DNA from: Coprinopsis marcescibilis
Lineage: Eukaryota > Basidiomycota > Agaricomycetes > Agaricales > Psathyrellaceae
Direction of reading: 5' to 3'
Assembly: GCA_004369085.1 (NCBI GenBank)
Contig: ML210147.1
Span: 558,001 to 622,000, forward strand
Length of the DNA: 64,000 bases
Part shown: positions 59,320 through 64,000 of the stretch, one piece after another
Numbering within the stretch: the first letter of the stretch is position 1
Layout: each line of letters begins with the position of its first letter
Notes under the pieces: generated by a model
Seen by the model: the letters and a program-made list of their open reading frames with translations, nothing else
The model's database searches: none
What the model was told of the DNA's origin: nothing
Position numbers and translations under genes: made by a program

Positions 59320-60006
59320 CTACAAGCGATGAGGATGATCAGGACGGCTTTCACGAGACTTTTGGACGATCTCCACGGCCTTTGCAAGGACCTCTTGAAA
59401 GGCGGTTGCATCCATAATCTGAAGAGCGGCCTCGATGTCGCGAAAGCTCGATTCGTAGGATTGCTCTGATGACATCTGTGTGCCCACTACTTTCTCAGCA
59501 TTGTTGTCTTTCAGCCAGGTGATGAACCACCAGATCGTCTTCAAACTGCCGCATTTGAGCTCCCTGACGGTCATGGCGAAAGGCTCGCAGATGTTTTCGG
59601 CTTCCAAAACCGCGGAGGGATGGAGCTCCACTCCGGGTGGAGGTGAACGGGTAGGCATGTTACATGGATGTAGGACGCAAGGGTATCCAGTTTCCTCATA
59701 GGTCTCCCGGACTGCTGTGATATGCATCGGCTCGCCTTGGTCTTTACGTCCTTTGGGAAGGATCCAATATCCGTTCTTGCGGTTGTATACGAGACAGACT
59801 TGCAATTGGTGCGTTTCGGGATGCGTTCTGAACAGTACGGAGCCGGCAGATAGGACAAAGGCACTGCTGTCGTAGTTGGCCACGAATAGGCGACGGCGAT
59901 TGGACGACGATGCAGTTGGATTACCACCGTTGTCATTGGAGGGATTCTATAAGTTTTATGGGTGAGTTTCCCTAATGTACCCTGTAGAGTACATACAACG
60001 AACCAT
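59320..60006 (-). CDS. Nudix hydrolase (diphosphoinositol polyphosphate type)
   Basis: About 210 residues. The main exon (to ~59946) contains SAGSVLFRTHPETHQLQVCL, then YWILPKGRKDQGEP. A complete Nudix box follows: G-x5-E-x7-R-E-x-x-E-E-x-G, with RETYEETGYP at its end. C-terminal to it come FITWLKDNN and helices ending PDHPHRL. The PKGRKD form, lacking further domains, resembles Aps1/DDP1-like enzymes that hydrolyse diadenosine polyphosphates and inositol pyrophosphates. The frame is open upstream through NPSNDNGGNPTASSS to a TAG acceptor. The initiator is then probably ATG at 60006 joined by a short intron; this 5' end is uncertain. Convergent with GluRS, 43 bp apart. Confidence 0.75.
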
Positions 60007-60993
60007 TGTGACGTTAGCTGACGAAACGGAGATCGGTGGTCAGCTCAACGCTATAATTCAGGTTTCGAGCATCTCGGCATTCATCCGACTCAATGACACT
60101 GGACAGGGGCATCAAAATTTAACATTGCTAAAAAGCCCCACAAATCGAGGTTCAAATTCTGGGAATCAGGAACTGCCAGGAACATCTTCTGTTTCTCTGC
60201 CAGCAAACACATCCCTTCAAGCTACCACTATATCTGGATTCTGTTGGAATGAAGAATGCATAAACTCTGCGAGTCTCCAATGCTCAATTTGCAAAACAGC
60301 ATGTACTGGATGTTTTTTCCAGTTCCTAATTAGCGCAAAGAAGGTCGCTGAACGCGTTGTTGAATGCTCGCAGCGACGCTGAGTGCCAACAAGTCACCTG
60401 GAAGGAGCGCAAAAAAGAATGTCCCCAGCACAAGAAGGCGTACGACATGAATCGCATCCTAGACCAGATGAACGCGGAGAGGGAAGCTCAACCTCCCCCG
60501 GCACCAAGACAGACACATTGTACTGGCTGCAACGAAAGGTTTTCCGAAGACAATCCCGATGACCAGGTCTGTCCAGACTGTGGATATGCGACTTGCGAGA
60601 GTTGCTCCTACTCAAATAGCAGAGGTAATGCGGTTCACGCTCCTCGTGGTCTGTTTGCATGATTGAATCTTGTTTCTATTAGGATCTTGCTATTGCGAAA
60701 ACTCCAATTTCGGCGAATTCTATTGCGACCGAGGTGTGTCCGCCATTTCGACTCCATGTCTGTTGAGAATGCCTCTGACCTTCACCTGCAAAGTTCCCAA
60801 ATACTACCATTGCAGCTCGCACACTGGCAGGCACTGCAAAGGAGACCACCATCCGGAGGAATACACGGCACAGGACAGCCCCGAACTATTCGAGGCCCGA
60901 CCTAGAAAGTGTGGGACATGCGGCGAAGTCAAGCTTTGCATGAAGAAAAAATATCTGAATGTCAACTTTGAACCTCTCAAGTTTTTATTGTAG
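59975..60993 (+). CDS. MYND-type zinc finger, Cys-rich protein
   Basis: Zn-binding modules are visible but the gene limits are not firm. A MYND-like set comprises FCWNEECINSASLQCSICKT, then after an intron SDAECQQVTWKERKKECPQH. A second Cys-rich block is HCTGCNERFSEDNPDD, CPDCGYATCESCSY, then after an intron GSCYCENSNFGEFYC, CSSHTGRHCKGDHHPEEY, and RKCGTCGEVKLCMKK. MYND fingers bind proline-rich peptides. The only in-frame ATG upstream is 59975, which overlaps the antisense 5' end of the Nudix gene; a later spliced start is equally possible. The last exon ends at 60993 (NVNFEPLKFLL), only 27 bp from the next stop on the other strand. Confidence 0.5.
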
Positions 60994-61019
60994 TTGTTAT
61001 GCTGCTCACAGTCGTACGT

Positions 61020-61613
61020 TTACTTTGTTGAGAATGACACCTTGTCAAGGACCTCCCAACATTCTACCGGTCCTTCCCATCTCACAATCCACACCTCGTC
61101 CGCTTGGAAAGTATCCTTCCAACAGGTCCCATTTTCTTCGCCGGCATCCCCATCCTTATGGGCGCATCTCACACTAACCCCGGTTTCTGCCACTAGAACA
61201 TTCCGCGACTCCTTCAACTCTTTCCCGAATTTCTCTCTCTCTCCCTTCTCTGCATCGCTATTCCTGATGTAGCACAGCGAAAGGTGTGGGAACTAGTTCT
61301 TTAGAGTCCCGCCTAAGCGTTTATGCAAAGCAAGGAGGTCGTCTGTGAGGCGGACAGCGAGGTAGACAGATCTAAAGTACACGTCCCCCACCTGGATAGT
61401 GTCGAGGTGGATGTGAGGAGCGGGTGTCTGGCTGATGATTGCTTTGGCTTCATCTATTCTGTCCTCGGCGACTCCTACGAGCGTGACGTGAGGCTCGAAC
61501 CGAGGATACGACTCTGGTTCCAACCCATCAGTCGGATGCATCGGACTCATGAGAACCTTGAGGTGTTCGCTGTCCTCTTTGTTCGGTACGATCCACAAGG
61601 AGATTCCCATCAT
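61020..61613 (-). CDS. 2',3'-cyclic phosphodiesterase (2H family), interrupted by TAG
   Basis: Two-histidine phosphoesterase like fungal Cpd1, which opens ADP-ribose 1'',2''-cyclic phosphate formed after tRNA splicing. The start is MMGISLWIVPNKEDSEHL at 61613. The first H-x-T motif is in YPRFEPHVTLVGVAED, the second (H-x-S) in FPHLSLCYIRN. The C terminus runs through DEVWIVRWEGPVECW to SFSTK at 61020. An in-frame TAG (61293-61295) lies between the motifs, in TLKN-stop-FPHLSLCY. There is no GT donor that removes it; a 34-nt GC-AG intron (gcataaac...aactag) would, but is unusually short. It may be a recent nonsense allele, a base error or a rare splice. Confidence 0.7.
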
Positions 61614-62055
61614 GTATACGGTGCTGTGCCTTCGAGTCTGCCAATACAATACTGAACCGCCTCGCCAAATGGAACGCACAGCACTGAGCAGCCTCTTGCT
61701 TACCTACGCCTGTGCCTTGACTTGAAAATTCTGATGGTATGCGAAATCAGGAAGTGATTGGTGGTCAACGTTCAACATAGGCACTGTAGACAATCAAAGA
61801 GGAATCAGGGGAGAATCAGAATCATGATGAAAGTTTAGCGCTCGATGGTATGATCTCATCCCAATTGTCTTCCCCAAAGTTGCTCTTCAGAACGTTGGCA
61901 AGAAGAACGGGGACAGTGGAAATTGCAGTGACTCGGACATGGAACGGCAAACTGGAAGCCAGTTCACACACAAAAAAGAGACACGGTGGATGGGAATAAA
62001 AATAGAATGATATATTTACACTGTCCTTATTGTGTTGTGGGGTCTAAGCTCGTCT
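61614..62055. other. Intergenic with a coding-like segment
   Basis: 442 bp between two minus-strand genes. At 61822-61960 the minus strand reads LPFHVRVTAISTVPVLLANV, then SNFGEDNWDEIIPSSAKLSS and a stop. This looks coding but has no ATG and no room for upstream exons before the transporter stop at 62056. Confidence 0.3.
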
Positions 62056-64000
62056 TTAAGTGCTACTACGGGGAATTTCTTCCACTAAAAATGGATTCGA
62101 ACTTCTAGCCCGAGCTTCTAGGTGTACGCCCGGTCCTTGGATGTCGTCATAGCTGGGTTGGAGGGATGGCCCAGGCGCCATCTCCAAGCCCGGTTGTTCG
62201 TAAAGGAGCCTGTCTCCCTGGGCGAAAGAATTTGCACTTCTTCGACTAGAAGAGTTTCTCCGTATCGGTTTCCTATCACTCTGCAAAAAAGAAAATTAGT
62301 TCCATAGTCTATACAGAAGGAAAATGGACGTGGACATACCGTCCCAGAATCCTTCCTATTGTCATAAGTGTCCAAACCAAGCGTGACGTCCCGCATAACA
62401 TACGATTCATCCTGCGCGGCTCTCTTGCTGAGAAACCGCACCTGGCTCCCACAGGCCCACAGCACGCAGCCTGCGGGCAAACCTGCAAGGCATATCCCCG
62501 CAAGAATGAGACAAGAATTGCGTCTGCCAATGTTTTGGAACATGTGAACTGCGAAGGAAGGGGCAAAGGCGGCGTAAAGGCTGCGGACGAACAAGCCAGC
62601 GATTATGACCGAGGAACTGAGGGAGGGGTATAAGTCGGTACAGTAGGCCAATAAGGAGATATTGACGAGTGCCAGCCCAGCGCCAATCGGGACACCGGAC
62701 GCTATTGGCACCATGAAGTTTAGTCGAGGAGTCGATGTAAGACCGAACCACACGAGGCCGCCGGATATGGATACCACACCAATTAACAGGCCGGGTAGCC
62801 GCGTTTCTGGTTTAAGCTCGACCTGGACGTATGCATGGGGATTCTGAGCGAGAATCTGGTCGTTTTTGTATTGGAGTTGCTGGCGTCGATGGGTGTGCTT
62901 GGGTTGGAGGTAGGCAAAGTACACTACTGCGCCAATGAGATTTCCAATCCAAGGGGCTAAAAACACCAATCCCGATTTGCTCAGAGAAAATTCGTAGTTC
63001 TCTCGGTAGAAGAGGGGGAAAACCTAAACAGTGCGGTTTAAGCAAAGAACGCTGTTCGAGGAAGAAGACGGACCTGTAGCAGGATGAAGAACACTCCGTG
63101 GACAAAGGCATAATATAACATCGTAAAGAGGAAGATTGGCTCCAATACAAGCATTGCTGTGTGTACAGTCAGCGATATCCAAATTAACCCGGTGCGAGGA
63201 ATTACTGAGAGGGGTCAACAAGGTCTGCCATGCGTCCTTGGTCCTGAACTGTGTCCGACACACTTGATAGGGGGAGACGCCCTCATTCGAAGCCCTGTAG
63301 AGTCGTTTGATGACGTTTAGGTCAGTTTCCGGCAGGAATAATAGCACAACGGCAAACAGTGCTGCCCAAAATGCGGATAACGCGATAATCCATCGCCATG
63401 AGACGTGTTGCCCCATAAGGCTTGCTGGAACAGGCCCAAAAGTGGGTGCGCTGTAGAGCAGAGTGGTAAAGATCGCAGTCAGAGGAACACGCTCCTCTGG
63501 GGTAAAGAGGTCTGATACGGTGTGGTTGAATATGGGTATAGCGGTCGACCCAAATAGAGCAGCGCAGAATCGGAAGACGAGGCAAGCCGTAATATTTGGA
63601 GCCAGAGCTGATCCTGTGGCGAACCCTACAAAGATGATGTTGGATAGATGTGATTGTGAATCTGCCTCGTTACGAACCGGTGAAACAGATGCTGGATAAG
63701 ATATAGGTCAGGCGGCGGCCAATGAGGCCGCTGAGAGGCGCCCCAAGGAGGGAACCAAACGCAATTGCCTTGACATCAGTTGAGAATGAATGCAACTGAA
63801 AACACGCGTTTGGCTGCGTACAAGATTCACCAGGCCAACTCCCATTGTAACGAGGAGAAATGATGATGAGAAATAGGATTGGATCTGTGGTTGAGCGCCG
63901 ACCTGTCACAGAAACGTTGAATCAGGGAAGATGTCGACATCATGGAAGCACGACGACACTGACGTAGAGTGTTGGGAACATCTCACTGCGAACAGATGAG
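62056..64000 (-). CDS. MFS transporter, DHA1 type (5' partial)
   Basis: Major facilitator with 12 expected TM segments; the N terminus lies at or beyond the right edge. Visible motifs include SLLGAPLSGLIGRRLTYIL (motif A-like G-x-L-x-D/G-R-x-G-R-R), TPEERVPLTAIFTTLLYSAP, FGPVPASLMGQHVSWRWIIA (the W-R-W and motif C-like G-P region), LFLPETDLNVIKRL, and KSGLVFLAPWIGNLIGAVVY. Helices in the C half are SGVPIGAGLALVNISLLAYC and IIAGLFVRSLYAAFAPSFA. The last exon encodes an Arg/Ser-rich cytosolic tail ending EEIPRSST. It resembles the polyamine/drug exporter branch (Tpo1/Flr1-like); the substrate is not deducible. Introns near 63010, 63155 and 63610. Confidence 0.8.

Noticed and set aside
60115..60165. 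tRNA-like B box (ggttcaaattct)
   Set aside because: No matching A box or acceptor stem at the right distance; lies in the MYND gene.

Overview
The window is nuclear DNA from a filamentous basidiomycete, most likely an Agaricomycete. The genes carry many 45-65 nt GT-AG introns and are densely packed on both strands, and the repertoire is typical of that group (DNMT1-type methylase with RFD and two BAH domains, Kex2, Atg9, a small protein resembling a domain family I recall as DUF6699, a PQ-loop protein). I recognise no tRNA, rRNA, CRISPR array or intact transposase. One assembly gap of 180 N lies at 32213-32392. Exon edges were read by eye from splice consensus and protein-family continuity, so individual edges can be off by a few bases. 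All family assignments are from recall, because no search could be run.

Layout. 1-11 kb: a Rad9/Crb2/53BP1-like checkpoint mediator (cut by the left edge), a small BRI3-like membrane protein, an inverted-repeat element, a chromodomain protein and Rad54. 11-24 kb: LIN1/CD2BP2 (U5 snRNP), a PQ-loop vacuolar transporter, a LisH/CTLH protein, an LRR-like protein, mitochondrial ribosomal protein uL3m, a TAF1C/Rrn6-like Pol I factor and a mitochondrial carrier. 24-31 kb: CCT4 and UFD1 head to head, then N-myristoyltransferase. 31-38 kb: two nearly identical HSP20 genes flanking a short TIR element (holding the gap) and a proline-rich protein, then Kex2. 38-47 kb: MCM7 and DNMT1 head to head. 47-64 kb: a UPF0045 protein, an EH-domain (Irs4-like) protein, Atg9, 2-isopropylmalate synthase, glutamyl-tRNA synthetase, a Nudix hydrolase, a MYND-type zinc finger protein, a cyclic phosphodiesterase interrupted by a stop, and an MFS transporter cut by the right edge.

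Shared themes are genome maintenance (Rad9-like, Rad54, MCM7, DNMT1) and proteostasis (CCT4, UFD1, HSP20 pair, Atg9). Several divergent pairs may share promoters: MCM7/DNMT1, CCT4/UFD1, and LEU4/GluRS, the last with a Gcn4-type TGACTC site between the start codons.

The most striking signal is inside the DNMT1 gene. About 3 kb (43.5-46.5 kb), covering both BAH domains and most of the catalytic domain, exons and introns alike, has almost no CpG, while the 5' and 3' parts of the same gene are CpG-rich. The reading frame and catalytic motifs are intact. This looks like a methylation-deamination footprint on the methyltransferase's own gene, or a tract exchanged with a methylated repeat copy. Other notable points are a 2-isopropylmalate synthase with its leucine-regulatory domain in tandem duplicate, and two MCB boxes within 26 bp in an MCM7 intron.
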